Shown piece after piece: positions 9,476 to 19,661 of a stretch of DNA of 64,000 nt; position 1 is the stretch's first letter; each line of letters starts with the position of its first letter. Below the pieces are notes generated by a model. That model was not told the origin of the DNA and searched no databases. It worked only from the letters and a program-made list of their open reading frames with translations. The position numbers and the translations under genes were made by a program. Origin of the DNA: Eutreptiella sp. 'Long Island Sound 2002' (Eukaryota > Euglenozoa > Euglenophyceae > Eutreptiales > Eutreptiaceae); contig OZ038402.1 in the NCBI GenBank assembly GCA_964036045.1, positions 8,572,971 to 8,636,970 of the forward strand. Reading direction: 5' to 3'.

Positions 9476-12400
9476 GAGTTAGATTTGGCACCCTCCTCAA
9501 CAACAGCAAAGTAATGGGCTCATAGTTTTGTAGTCTTCCAGCTTAGTCCATAGCAAAAAAAGAGACTATGAAACACAATCATTATTTACACTCATGTTCA
9601 CTCCTTACCTCTCTTCCAATCTCACCATACAAATATCCCTCTTGTAGTAAAATACACCTAGTTAGGACTTACCTAGGAAGCACCACGTGCTCCCTGGTGT
9701 CGCCGCTAGGCGCCTCTCCTCTATCTATCTTTCTTCTCTCCTCTTGTGTTTGGGGCTTGGCTTAGGGCTAGGTATACTCTTGGGATCCCCCAATACATGA
9801 AACATGCTTGGGACCCACCAAATAGGCATTAAAATAGATGTAGAAGTAGGGACAACCATGGAAAAGGGTTGTAGAGTAAATAGAGGTCCCTTAGGGGCCT
9901 TAGACTCCTTCGAAGGTAGTATGTGTGGTATCACTCACAAAATGAGTCGATCATGCATGACATGCATGACAATCCATGATGTCAAAAATGTGATCATCCA
10001 AATTCAAAGAGTTATGAAAAATGAATAGTATAACCTTCTTAGGAACCCATAAGAGTGGGGTTGTGGTTGTGTTAGTTCTGAGCGAAAGTGAGGTTTTGGG
10101 TTGGAATGTGAAAAACACATGCTAGGGCGCCAGCATGTCATGACACATGATGCATGACACATGACACATGATGCATGATGAATGATGATGATGATGAATG
10201 ATGATGATTGATCTGAATCTGCTCTGAGTTCAAATAAAGTACACTCTGAGTTCAAAATATATACTCCATGGGGCTCAATCTCACTCCCCCCCCGACTGAA
10301 GCCCTGGAATTCAGGAGTAAATACTCAGAAAAATAGGCTGAAAAATGATATTGTGGCCATAATCATATGCAGCCCTGTGAAATCTCTTAGCATTTACTAT
10401 TCAGTCCAGAACTGGACTACTTTCAATACCAAGTATGATCACTGCACCTCAGTACCACAGTTAAGAACGAGTGGAATGACTTCGGAAAGCATACATGTGA
10501 GTTACCTTTCTTACTATACCACTCTTACCACAGCACAATAGGTGATTAGTTTGGAGCTAAAAATGCAAATACCAGAAGTTCCAGAAAGATTGTGCTCAAA
10601 GTGATATATAAAGCATGGACAAGGCGTAGGAATCCTTACGGAAGCCTTACATAACAAATGCAGGTACCGATTTTTGAAATCAATTTGAAATCGGCAATGA
10701 ATAACGCTTGAAAAAAACTTCAAAATGAACCGTAGCTGAGCTTCTAACTCGCCAGGAGCCAAAACTTGAAAAAAAATATTTGGACACCTGAAAAGCGCAA
10801 AGTGTAGCGCTGGGAGTTCTGGCGACTCCCGTAACTGCGCGCGTCCGCCGTGCGGGACTGGGGGCGAAGCCTCCAAAGTCCAAAAACTTTTGAACTTTTG
10901 TAAAAAAGCGCTTCTGAAGCTGCAAAAAGCGCAGTTTTGTAAAACAAAGAATTTGGAAAACAACGAGCAGCGAAAAACGCGATTTTATAACGTGAGGCTT
11001 ACAGACAGGCAAAAATTTTTGCGCGGGGAGGGTGCACAGTACAGCCATAGGGTAACTGTACGCTTTGCGCGCATCAATTCACCATTGTGCGTGTAATAGG
11101 CGAGTTTGAACATCAGCCACACATAGCACAACAGAAATGAAACATACGTGTTGGTCAGAGCTTGCACAACACGCGTAGCGTGTTTTTACCTTGCTTTGCA
11201 GTCTTCTGCACGCTCTCCGTGCCTCGCAAGGTCTGGCTTGGGCTGGCATTCAGGCAGGATTCAGGAGGGAAACAGCTCGTCACGCATGCAAAATAGCAGC
11301 GTACGCCGCGTCGTGCACACGTAAAAACTCCAAATCCAAGTAGGATAGAGGGTAAAACCTTCATAAGGGAAACATTCAAGGTTTGGGAGGTAGGGAGAAC
11401 CTTCCTTGCTCGCTCTGTAGGACAGCATGCATGCATAGCGGAGGCGCCGCTATATGCGTCACTGTCCTCTGTTTGTGGTTTTGTGGCGGAATGCCTGGTG
11501 AGCCGTTCAGTGCATGCATATGCTCACGTGCAGGCACCTAAAACACTCATATGTCTCACCGTGCCGCTCACACATGCAGCGTGTGTTAGAGAGTGTAGGA
11601 CCGAGGGAACTCAAACTAACCAATGAAACTCTGGGGTGAGATTCCCGACTTGCAAGTTGCGCGGTTTGAGTTCTCCGAGTGTGGGAGGAGTGTGGAGTGG
11701 AGAGTGGGATGTGGGTTGGAGGCGTTAGCAAGGGGCGCTCCTGCAAAGGGCTACTCCTTTGTAGAGCGTTAAGTTCAGCGTGTGGGAGACTGGGAAGGCA
11801 GGGGATTGGAATGGGCAAGGGCGTTCGCGTTGGTCAGCGTACGCTGGCCCTTGTTCCCACTCCCATTCTGATCCCTGACGGTTTTTTCCTGGTCTCCCCG
11901 TGTGTGACCCTCTCTCTTTTTCTTTTGGGTAGCCCCAAGGTAGAGACCCTGAGGTAGATTCACACACATGCTCGCCCTGCACCGCACATCCACGCACAGC
12001 ACTGCACACACATACTCAACACAACACACTTTTGCGCGCCACTCACTCACTCTGCACGGATCACGTTGAGCTTCGGTTCCGTGTCCACACTTGCACGGGT
12101 GTCATTGGACCGGAGGCGAGATGCACCCAAAGCGTTCACTGTTTGTGCAGGGATGCTTGGTGTTAGCTACAACTTGACTTGCCTTGGCGTGGGCGTGTGT
12201 GTGGGAAGTTGTAGGATCAGGGTGTCTTGCGGTGTAGGATCAGGCGTTAGCGTCTTTGACGGTGGGTGCCCAAGGCGGGGAGGTTTGCAGCCAAGGGGGT
12301 AGCCCTGGTCGTGGTTGGGCAGCCCTTGCAAACTCTGCTCCTCCTGCAGCCCACCCAGTTCCTGGGGGAGGTCCCATCCCTGGGGAACACCAACCCTGCC

Positions 12401-12728
12401 CCTCCGGTGGTGGATGCTTGACTGTTCCAAAATGGAACCAGGTGTTCACCACCCGTAAGAATCGGCTTGCTTAGCAGTAGTGTTTCACTTCTCTCCTAGG
12501 CAACACACTTCAGTCGGGGCTGTTGACACTCACACGCGCGCCAGTTACACACCGCTCATCTCTGTCCCTCCCTAGATTGGTGATACCTGTCCCCCAGCCT
12601 CGGAGTTCCCTTGGAAATCCACGACAACTCCGGGGCTAGTGAGTGTGAACTCACTGCTCAGTGAAACAGGGCCTTAGGACCATAGATGCACCGTTTTCAC
12701 AGGTGCTATGAAACAGGAGGGAGTCGTC
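9476..12728. other. Non-coding stretch; probable location of the El-4 3' UTR and LTR
   Basis: No gene is supported. The part nearest 12728 lies just downstream of the El-4 pol stop (minus strand), so the El-4 3' UTR and 3' LTR should be here. They cannot be delimited because the partner 5' LTR is outside the window. Minor features are an ATG/CATGATG simple repeat (about 10135-10212) and a C-run near 10285. Confidence 0.4.
10135..10212. repeat. ATGATG / ATGACACATG simple repeat
   Basis: Irregular repeats of ATGACACATG and ATGATGC pass into an ATGATG run with occasional ATGA units. This is low-complexity microsatellite sequence; similar CATGCATGACATGC motifs lie nearby at about 9950-9980. Confidence 0.8.
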
Positions 12729-12885
12729 TCACCTCCCAGCACGCTTGCGGGCCTGATTTTGGGCTGACTGCAGAATGTCACGCAAATCCTGAGATTTGCA
12801 GTAATCAGCAAAAACCTCGTTGACGTTACGTCATCGAGTATGAAAGCCGTCACTGGCTCCCAGGTACAGTCGGAGATAGAATAGC
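12729..12885 (-). pseudogene. El-4 pol, C-terminal end (second half of chromodomain)
   Basis: Minus-strand translation gives the second half of a chromodomain, with the TWEP motif and following hydrophobic residues. It directly continues the chromodomain that breaks off at 47281 on the far side of El-1. The TSD ATAGC marks the cut at 12881-12885 and 47281-47285. After TWEP a frameshift of one base equivalent is needed to reach a basic C-terminus ending at a TGA (12731-12729). The fragment cannot be expressed as part of pol in its present position. Confidence 0.8.
12881..12885. other. Target-site duplication of El-1, left copy (ATAGC)
   Basis: ATAGC directly flanks the left end of El-1 and is repeated at 47281-47285 beside its right end. 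Together the two copies define El-1 as one insertion 34.4 kb long, including its nested elements. Confidence 0.9.
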
Positions 12886-13365
12886 TGTAACCGCTGCATA
12901 GTGGTTGATCTTTCTTGTGATTGCGAAGCCTGCAGCCTTGATGCCCCAGGGGTCGTAACGCCCGACACTGCCCCTGATATCTCCGAACCCAACTGACCCT
13001 CTTCAGACCCATATCCAGCCTCTTGGAGCGACATATGCGAAGCACTTGTAAGTCCTTTGAACTCCATGGTGAGATATGAAGAGTACGAAAACCCGGTCTA
13101 CAAAAATGGAGCAGACATAGAATCTCAATGCGCATTCATCGCAATTGATGACCCGACGTGAAATCATTCGAAATAATTTAAATAAATCCGATTGGGAAAT
13201 CACGAAAGACAAATGCGACTCGACGCGCGCTCACAGGCGACATCTGGCGGCGAACGGAAAACATGAAACTGAGCGGAAAATTTACTGCACTAATGTACAT
13301 CTGAGAATCATTGGAATTCGGATCACATCAGTGTATAATTGAGTGCCGTCACTGCCGCCGTTACA
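12886..13365 (-). mobile_element. 3' LTR of El-1 (480 bp)
   Basis: On the minus strand it starts TGTAACGGC and ends GGTTACA, giving 6-bp terminal inverted repeats. It matches the interrupted LTR at 39839-39931 plus 46894-47280, which sums to 480 bp. Confidence 0.92.
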
Positions 13366-13376
13366 CTCCCCCTCTG
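13366..13376 (-). other. Polypurine tract of El-1
   Basis: On the minus strand AGAGGGGGAG lies directly before the LTR start TGTAAC. This is the expected position of the plus-strand primer. Confidence 0.75.
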
Positions 13377-14709
13377 AAAACATACGTCAGTATGTCAGGC
13401 TGGGTCAAGTGACGTGAACGAAACGGCGAAAGTGACCAAAAACTGCCTAATCTAAGGCAAAATGTGTGAAATTGAGCTGAATTGAGCAAAATTCTGCTGA
13501 GATCTGTGCTTCGCGATGGCCATCGACTTGAATGAAACGTATAGGTACCTCAGAGCACACAGAAAAAGCTTCGATCAAGCTCGAAAATTCGAAAATTGAA
13601 AGTCTGAGTGAAGAATGTACATGATGATTCATGATCCATGATTCATGATGAAATCAGGATCTGACATCCCACTGGCAGAAAACAGAAAACGAGCGTCGCC
13701 ATGTCGTCGAGCGTCAAAAAAATAGGGTATCCCTTCATGGAGTCCAAGATGTGTGAAACTGGCTGGTGTCATTTGCAGTCATGAGACCAGATGCCAGATT
13801 ATGGTACAAAATGTGCCTGAATTGAGACCAAAATCAGTGAATCGCGCATGGATTCAGGGTGGCGAAACTCACCGCAAGCCAAAATAGGTCCAATTCAATG
13901 TCGATAGACACTGTGTGTAGTGTTGAACGGAAATCCAGTTCTCATTCATAGCCAATCCAGGTCAAATCCTCAGGATGATGATGATCCCAATGATGGAAAT
14001 CCAATCATTTAAAGTAATGATAGCCAAGAAAACGCAGTGAGTAATTACCACACTGTCAGTATTGTCTCCAGGGCTTCATGTTTAATGCCAGTATGAGCCA
14101 GAAGTGGTAATTGACTCGTTATAGTCCCAGAATGTATAAGCATCCAATGCTTGGTACTGGGAATTTGCCAAAATTGAGCTGATTCTGAGGGGGATTCCAA
14201 CACAATCCACAGATGAACAGCGAGTCGACACAAGTAAGAACACCATCGTCGTCACTTGGTCTATATAAGCCCTTTGACAGTGGTCGTTTGGAAGAGATAC
14301 CAACTGTCTCAATGTAAGAGCTGATGGAAATCACATTCTGAGCAGATCCGTCAAACACATGAAATGGATCAGACTCAGTCATGTGCCAGAATCTCTGTAA
14401 TGAGCACGAACTCGAACGAGTCCTTCCCAAGGCGAGTAGAGGGGCCCAGCCGACAGCAAAAGGCGATAGTGTCGTCGTGGTTGAGGATAAAGGCCTCTCG
14501 GAACTTCCAATCGGAATCATCTGAGATGAAGCACATGATTCACATGATGGCCATGATGAGAATGATGGATGGAATGACCAGGATGACCCCAGAATGTCCC
14601 ATCATCTGTCCATCGAACCACACAGACGATGCGTCAGGACTGTTTTGTCCCCATGCCAAGGGTATATGTCGACCGTAAACTTCCAAAGTTTCGGCGACCC
14701 AAATTCTGA
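13377..14709 (-). other. El-1 3' untranslated region
   Basis: About 1.3 kb separates the TGA of the integrase frame from the PPT. I see no domain or further gene; it is rich in short CATGATG-type repeats. Confidence 0.6.
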
Positions 14710-16443
14710 TCAGATCTTGTCAAGGATGGATGATGCCACAATCCGAGCTTCTTCTTGTGCTTGTAAGTCTTCCTTGGTGACACAATCCTTGATCAGCGAG
14801 AGCTCTTTGTCAATCTCAGGGTGTTTCTTCAGGAACTTGATGAAAGTATCTGTATACCCATGGATAAAGCTTGAAGCTGGCTCCCATTTGTCTTCTTCTG
14901 GACCGAATCCTTTCCATCTGCACAGAAAGTACCACTTGCCTCGAGCATTCTTCTTGTACTCAAGAATCTTCTCCAACTCGAAACTGCTTGTGACCATCTT
15001 CCTGTCGCTTAGGTACTTCGAAGTCCAATAGAGAGGCTTGAACCTTCCTTTGGGGCAGGGTACTTCGGCCTTCAAACGATCTCGATGTACTTCTTGATGC
15101 CTGCCTGGCTCAATCTCAATGTTGAATGTAGTCTCACCTAGTTGACTTTTGACTTGGAATGGGCCATCCCACAAAGGTAACAATTTGTTGTCGTCCTTCA
15201 GGGTCTCGTCTGACTTACGAAGCCAAACTTGCTGGCCTTTCTCGAAGGGTTTTCCTTGCGTTCTTGACTTATTTTTGAAATTCAACCAATCTGCTTGACT
15301 TTCCACTTTGGCTTTGATCCACTTGGACTCTAGATCCTTGATCTTCTCAAACCATTGTGATGCGTCGTAGCACTGCCTTGGATGATACATCACTGGTCCT
15401 GGACCCATCTTCTCGCGACCAAAAACCAGGTCATTCGGACTTAATCCAGTGTAATTCTTGGTGCGATGGTATCTTCTCAAGACACAGTAAATTGTCTCCA
15501 ACCAATTGTAGTCTTTTTCAGTCGCCAAGAATTTTCTCAGAATGGAGATAAGAATCCTTCCAGTGCGTTCAGCAGGGAGACCTCGATGGTCGTAGACCCG
15601 GGCACGAAGGTGATGAACTCCCAATAGGGCACACATGTTCTCCCACCAAGTCCCAATGAACTCTTTCCCACTGTCCGTCAGAATTTCACTGGGCACATCC
15701 CAGTTACTCATCCACTGACTTGCAGTCCACTTGGCAGCCATTTCAGAGGTGAGATGCTTCGTGTTGCAAGGGAGGACTTGGATGTAGCCACTGTGGCGGT
15801 CTTGAATTAACAAAACCCCATCGATAGGCTTCCTCGTGTAGAGACATTCCTCTTGGATTTGTCCCAACTCGAAGACATCCGCCGTCACCTTGTCGAACAA
15901 CCTCTCTGGAATTGGTAATCCCTTCAGTAATCCTTCTGCCTTTTGATTCTTAGGGATGGTCGCCTGACATTGCTTGCATCCTTTGGCAACTCGTTCACAG
16001 GCACCCTTGAGGTCCCTTGTGTACACCCTGTGGCGTAGCTCCTGTTCCAGCACACGAGAATGTGTGTGGGCTGTCTCATTCCGATGCCAATGTTTGACAT
16101 ATTGGTCAATCAGACAATCAGGAACACAAATCCGTCCTTGCCAAAATAACTTGTCGCCTTGGATTTTGAAATCAGACGTCTCTTCAGAGTCGTAAGGCTT
16201 GTCCCCTTTCAACTTGTGGTATACAGACCCAAAGAACCTGTCCTCCTTGTACATCTTCGTCCAATCCACATAGAGGAAGGAAGTTTCCTTGTCCTTTTGT
16301 TGTGGAGGGAGCGTGAATTTCGACTTGGATCTCGTCAGAGGAAACACATTTAGGAGTGGCAGCGACGACTCAGAGTCAGAGTTAACTCCTGCAGTCTGAT
16401 CTGCCTTGGTAATCTCCTTGCATCTGACCAAATCCAGAGACAA
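14710..16443 (-). CDS. El-1 integrase with C-terminal chromodomain
   Basis: This is the integrase end of the El-1 polyprotein, which inserts the cDNA into the genome. An N-terminal HHCC-type zinc region (WHRNETAHTH ... GCKQCQ) is followed by the catalytic core with acidic residues in TADVFEL, LTDSGKEF and GLPAERTGR. A GPF motif (WDGPFQV) follows, then a chromodomain with LEKILEY, RWKGFG and KWEPASSF, which in related elements guides integration to marked chromatin. The frame is shifted -1 against the upstream RT/RNase H frame at a run of six A (16446-16451 on the plus strand), so a single base was probably lost there. It ends at TGA (14712-14710). The frame has no ATG at its start and is presumably translated as part of pol in an intact copy. 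Confidence 0.9.
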   Translation of the reverse strand: MSLDLVRCKEITKADQTAGVNSDSESSLPLLNVFPLTRSKSKFTLPPQQKDKETSFLYVDWTKMYKEDRFFGSVYHKLKGDKPYDSEETSDFKIQGDKLFWQGRICVPDCLIDQYVKHWHRNETAHTHSRVLEQELRHRVYTRDLKGACERVAKGCKQCQATIPKNQKAEGLLKGLPIPERLFDKVTADVFELGQIQEECLYTRKPIDGVLLIQDRHSGYIQVLPCNTKHLTSEMAAKWTASQWMSNWDVPSEILTDSGKEFIGTWWENMCALLGVHHLRARVYDHRGLPAERTGRILISILRKFLATEKDYNWLETIYCVLRRYHRTKNYTGLSPNDLVFGREKMGPGPVMYHPRQCYDASQWFEKIKDLESKWIKAKVESQADWLNFKNKSRTQGKPFEKGQQVWLRKSDETLKDDNKLLPLWDGPFQVKSQLGETTFNIEIEPGRHQEVHRDRLKAEVPCPKGRFKPLYWTSKYLSDRKMVTSSFELEKILEYKKNARGKWYFLCRWKGFGPEEDKWEPASSFIHGYTDTFIKFLKKHPEIDKELSLIKDCVTKEDLQAQEEARIVASSILDKI

Positions 16444-19400
16444 TGTTTTTTGATCAGTGCTTGTTCCTCCTTGTCGAACTCGATCACTTCAGCTTTATCC
16501 GTCGCTGTCCCATGAAAACTCACTTCAGAGTAAGCCTCTGAGGCTGGGTAGGCCCAGCGACTCAGGGCGTCCGCCACTGTATTGTAGCGACCCGGAATGT
16601 AAGTCACATGGAGGTCAAATCTGCTGAGAGTTTCATGCCAACGGCCTCTTCTCCCAGCTGGTCCACCAGGGGTATCCACATGTTCTGTCCTCCAGCTCTC
16701 CAGTGACTTGTGGTCAGTCAGTACCTCGACGCGATGGCCCAAGATCCAACCTTCATAACGCCGTAAGGCACAAAGGATTGCGTAGGCTTCTTGTTCCCTT
16801 GGACTCCAATTTCGCTGTCTTGTTGTAAGCTTGCGAGACCAGAAAGCCAGGGGATGATGGTGACCTTCGTCGTCGACTTGTTCGATCGTAGCACCAATGG
16901 CGTAACGACTGGCGTCTGTACGAATATAAAAAGGTCTTCCATCCAACCACGGAGTCTTTAATGTAACCACATTTGCCAGTGCTTCCTTGAGACCAGTAAA
17001 GGCTTCTTCACATTCTGGCGTCCACTTGAGCTTGACTTGAGATCCCTTCCTTCCTTCTATTTTGCCAACCTTCAGTAACTCTGTCAATGGACCAGAGAAC
17101 TTGGCGTAGAGAGGAAGGAACTCGTGGTAGTAATTGCAGCAGCCTAAAAAGGCACGAAGCTGCGTGATGGTTTTAGGCCTTTCCCAGAGCTGCAGGGCAG
17201 CCATTTTTCCTGGGGCTGGTCTTCTTGTCCCATCTTCCAAGACAGAGCCACAAAATTCCACCGATTGGAGGAACATCTTGCCCTTCTTGGGTCCACACAC
17301 GAGCTTCTCTTGTCGAAGGACTTCGAGAACTTTTCGAACTTGTTCTTCGTGCAACTTCAGGCACTCATCAAAGTTGTTTCCCAACGGCGTGGCAATCAGA
17401 AGGTCGTCGATGTAGATGCTGCAGAATTCTTGTAAATCCAGATCTTTGTGCTTCTGAAATAAAATAGTCTCCATCATCTTCTGGAACATCGACGGCGCAT
17501 TCTTCAGACCCATCGGCAGTACAGTCCACTGGACAGTGCCACAGGGCGTGCACATTGCCGTCAAATGCCTATCCTCCTTTCGAAGGGGCATCTGATAAAA
17601 GCCATGGCGCAAATCCAACACAGTAAAGAGCTTGCCTTTGGCTCTCGCAGCGATCTCTTTCTCGATTAAAGGTAGAGGATGCGCGTCTGGTACTGTGGCG
17701 GCGTTCAGGGCTCTGTAATCCACCACTAGACGCCAAGCATCTATGCTGGATTGGTCAGCAGGTGGGGGCTTTGGCACAGTAAATGGTGCTGAACACCACT
17801 CAGAACTCATGCAGCCCTCCAACCAACCGAACTCATAGAGATTGCGCTCAATAATCTTTCGTAGGGCATCTGCTTTGGTGCCGTGGAGATAGAATGGACG
17901 TTGTTTGTGCACCTTTGAGCCTTCGATTATGTCAATCTTGGCTTCCCCATTTTCACATCGAATTGGGGGGTTTTTCCACAACTTCCCACTCAGCACGTCA
18001 TCTTGATAATTTTCGAAAACTGCGTCCCTTCTTGCAAATATCTTGTCTCCGTCGACCTGATTCCCACATTTAATCACCGACATTATGTCCACCAATTTGC
18101 GAATTGTTGGTCGTGGTCTCATATTCTTGGCCACTTCATTCCAAACTTCTTCGTCGCATTGCTGGCGGATGAAGCTCACCTGAGCTCGCTCCTCCGTGGG
18201 ATCCCACCAATCAAAGGGGTCCACGAATGTCTTGAAGGGATGGTCGGACGAATCCAGCTTCATTCCTGTCAATTCAGGCGAGATTCTTGGAGATTTTTCT
18301 TCATTCTTGCTTGAAATCTTGACTTTTTTGGCTTGATTCTTGTCTGATGGGGACGAATTGTAATGGATGGAGGCGTTCTCTTGAGGGGCGCCGATTGTCC
18401 TTCCCTCCTTCCGCGACGATACGTCGGGATTCTGCGCTCGATCGTCTTCATCCACCTCAATTTCGTCGATTCTTGAGGATTGTGATATAACCTCTTCTGT
18501 TCCCATTTCACTGCCATCTTGCCAATAATCTCCCAGATTCCCGTCAACTAAGCACGCCAACGTGCTCCACGAACGCTGTGGTAAAGGCTTGCCATTGTCT
18601 TCGCAATATAGCTTCGAGCCCTTGTGCGGAAGCTCAACAATGTCGATTGAAATGTCCATAATGTCCTTGAACCACTCTTGTCTTGGCCAATTGGGGACAA
18701 TCAAAATCGCCTTTGCGCCGGATTGCTTCAGCTTCTGCACTACACGAGGAAAAACGTCGAAGGGCGGATTGATCCAAAGAGGTTCAGACCAGTCCTCACT
18801 CCAGGCATCGTCGTAGAACTTCGGAAATCTTTTATTCTTTTTGTTTGCAAAAGCATCAACCTCAGGACGAAAATTGTGGTTCTTTTCGAAATAATCCACC
18901 AGAATGTCCCGCCATTTGTCGACTACTCGATAGCAATTTGACTTCCACTTCTTGCTGTTCAACGCATCCACCTTTCCTTCGTCGAAATCTTCTTGATTCC
19001 TTGTCCATTCCTGCCCATCTTGCTGAAAATGTAGCTTATTTCTTTCCTTGAATTGGTGGATACTCTTGGTATATGGGTGCAGATAATACAGTTCGGACGG
19101 GTCGGTGGTCGACGGATCTTGGAGGAAGCATGTCCTGTGTCCCATGGGCGACACACGGTGGGCGTGAAGCCAGGGTTGACCCAGGAATAAATCATACTTT
19201 ATGCTGGCTTCATAAAATTTTCCAGCAAACCACTCCTCAGTGACCGTCTCTTCCACACTCCAGACTGATTGTTTCACCAATCTGACCGCCAATTCCGCTT
19301 CTCTGTCGCCACCGTCAAGGCGATGTCCGCTGACTCCCTCCAGCTGTACAGGGGTGGAGGACATCTTCGTCTCATCCTCCTGCAGAAAGCCTTTCCTCAC

Positions 19401-19658
19401 CAGGTTCACCTCTGAACCATTGTCGATCAGACATCTGGCAAGTTTAACCTTACCATCCGTCGATCTGACCTGGATCCAGCAGACAAACTGGCGCTGCTTG
19501 CCTCGCCGGACAGCGCTGAGGACCCAGGCAGGGTACAGGAGGCCGGAGGACCGCGCCAGTCGATCCCAGCAGCGTCCATCCACCGCCCCAACTACCCTGA
19601 TGGGTTTTTCCTCCTGCCACTCAACCCCAGTGTTGGGATTTGGGTCAAGTTGGCTTCC
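16350..19658 (-). CDS. El-1 Pol: protease, Dam-like methyltransferase domain, RT, RNase H
   Basis: The frame follows directly after the UAG that ends gag (19661-19659) and stays in the gag frame. The protease carries LIDNGSEV where the family normally has DTG or DSG. Residues about 221-350, counted from 19583, form a domain with VDAFANKKN, WINPPF and IVPNWPRQEWF, matching the pattern of Dam-like N6-adenine methyltransferases seen in phages and DIRS retrotransposons. A charged linker follows, then RT with LVVDYRALN, LDLRHGFYQMPL and the YIDD catalytic box, and RNase H with IRTDASRYAIGA. The integrase continues in another frame after a probable 1-base loss at 16446-16451. The asparagine in the protease triad may mean lost activity. 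Expression would need readthrough of, or a sense meaning for, the UAG. Confidence 0.88.
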   Translation of the reverse strand, partial: GSQLDPNPNTGVEWQEEKPIRVVGAVDGRCWDRLARSSGLLYPAWVLSAVRRGKQRQFVCWIQVRSTDGKVKLARCLIDNGSEVNLVRKGFLQEDETKMSSTPVQLEGVSGHRLDGGDREAELAVRLVKQSVWSVEETVTEEWFAGKFYEASIKYDLFLGQPWLHAHRVSPMGHRTCFLQDPSTTDPSELYYLHPYTKSIHQFKERNKLHFQQDGQEWTRNQEDFDEGKVDALNSKKWKSNCYRVVDKWRDILVDYFEKNHNFRPEVDAFANKKNKRFPKFYDDAWSEDWSEPLWINPPFDVFPRVVQKLKQSGAKAILIVPNWPRQEWFKDIMDISIDIVELPHKGSKLYCEDNGKPLPQRSWSTLACLVDGNLGDYWQDGSEMGTEEVISQSSRIDEIEVDEDDRAQNPDVSSRKEGRTIGAPQENASIHYNSSPSDKNQAKKVKISSKNEEKSPRISPELTGMKLDSSDHPFKTFVDPFDWWDPTEERAQVSFIRQQCDEEVWNEVAKNMRPRPTIRKLVDIMSVIKCGNQVDGDKIFARRDAVFENYQDDVLSGKLWKNPPIRCENGEAKIDIIEGSKVHKQRPFYLHGTKADALRKIIERNLYEFGWLEGCMSSEWCSAPFTVPKPPPADQSSIDAWRLVVDYRALNAATVPDAHPLPLIEKEIAARAKGKLFTVLDLRHGFYQMPLRKEDRHLTAMCTPCGTVQWTVLPMGLKNAPSMFQKMMETILFQKHKDLDLQEFCSIYIDDLLIATPLGNNFDECLKLHEEQVRKVLEVLRQEKLVCGPKKGKMFLQSVEFCGSVLEDGTRRPAPGKMAALQLWERPKTITQLRAFLGCCNYYHEFLPLYAKFSGPLTELLKVGKIEGRKGSQVKLKWTPECEEAFTGLKEALANVVTLKTPWLDGRPFYIRTDASRYAIGATIEQVDDEGHHHPLAFWSRKLTTRQRNWSPREQEAYAILCALRRYEGWILGHRVEVLTDHKSLESWRTEHVDTPGGPAGRRGRWHETLSRFDLHVTYIPGRYNTVADALSRWAYPASEAYSEVSFHGTATDKAEVIEFDKEEQALIKKHCLWIWSDARRLPRQIRLQELTLTLSRRCHS

Positions 19659-19661
19659 CTA
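19659..19661 (-). other. In-frame UAG between gag and pol of El-1
   Basis: Gag and pol lie in one frame separated only by this codon, read CAA TAG GGA. A G follows the stop, as in the gammaretroviral UAG readthrough signal. El-2 and El-5 have a UAG at the equivalent junction. Confidence 0.8.

Noticed and set aside
12540-12580. GGGAGGGACAGAGA (minus strand) before TGAGCGG as the El-4 PPT and LTR start
   Set aside because: Plausible by pattern, but without the second LTR it cannot be told from other purine runs nearby.
16440-16460. A6C run as a programmed -1 frameshift site between El-1 RNase H and integrase
   Set aside because: The codon phase is AAA AAA C, not the A AAA AAC needed for tandem slippage. 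A lost base in the A-run is simpler.
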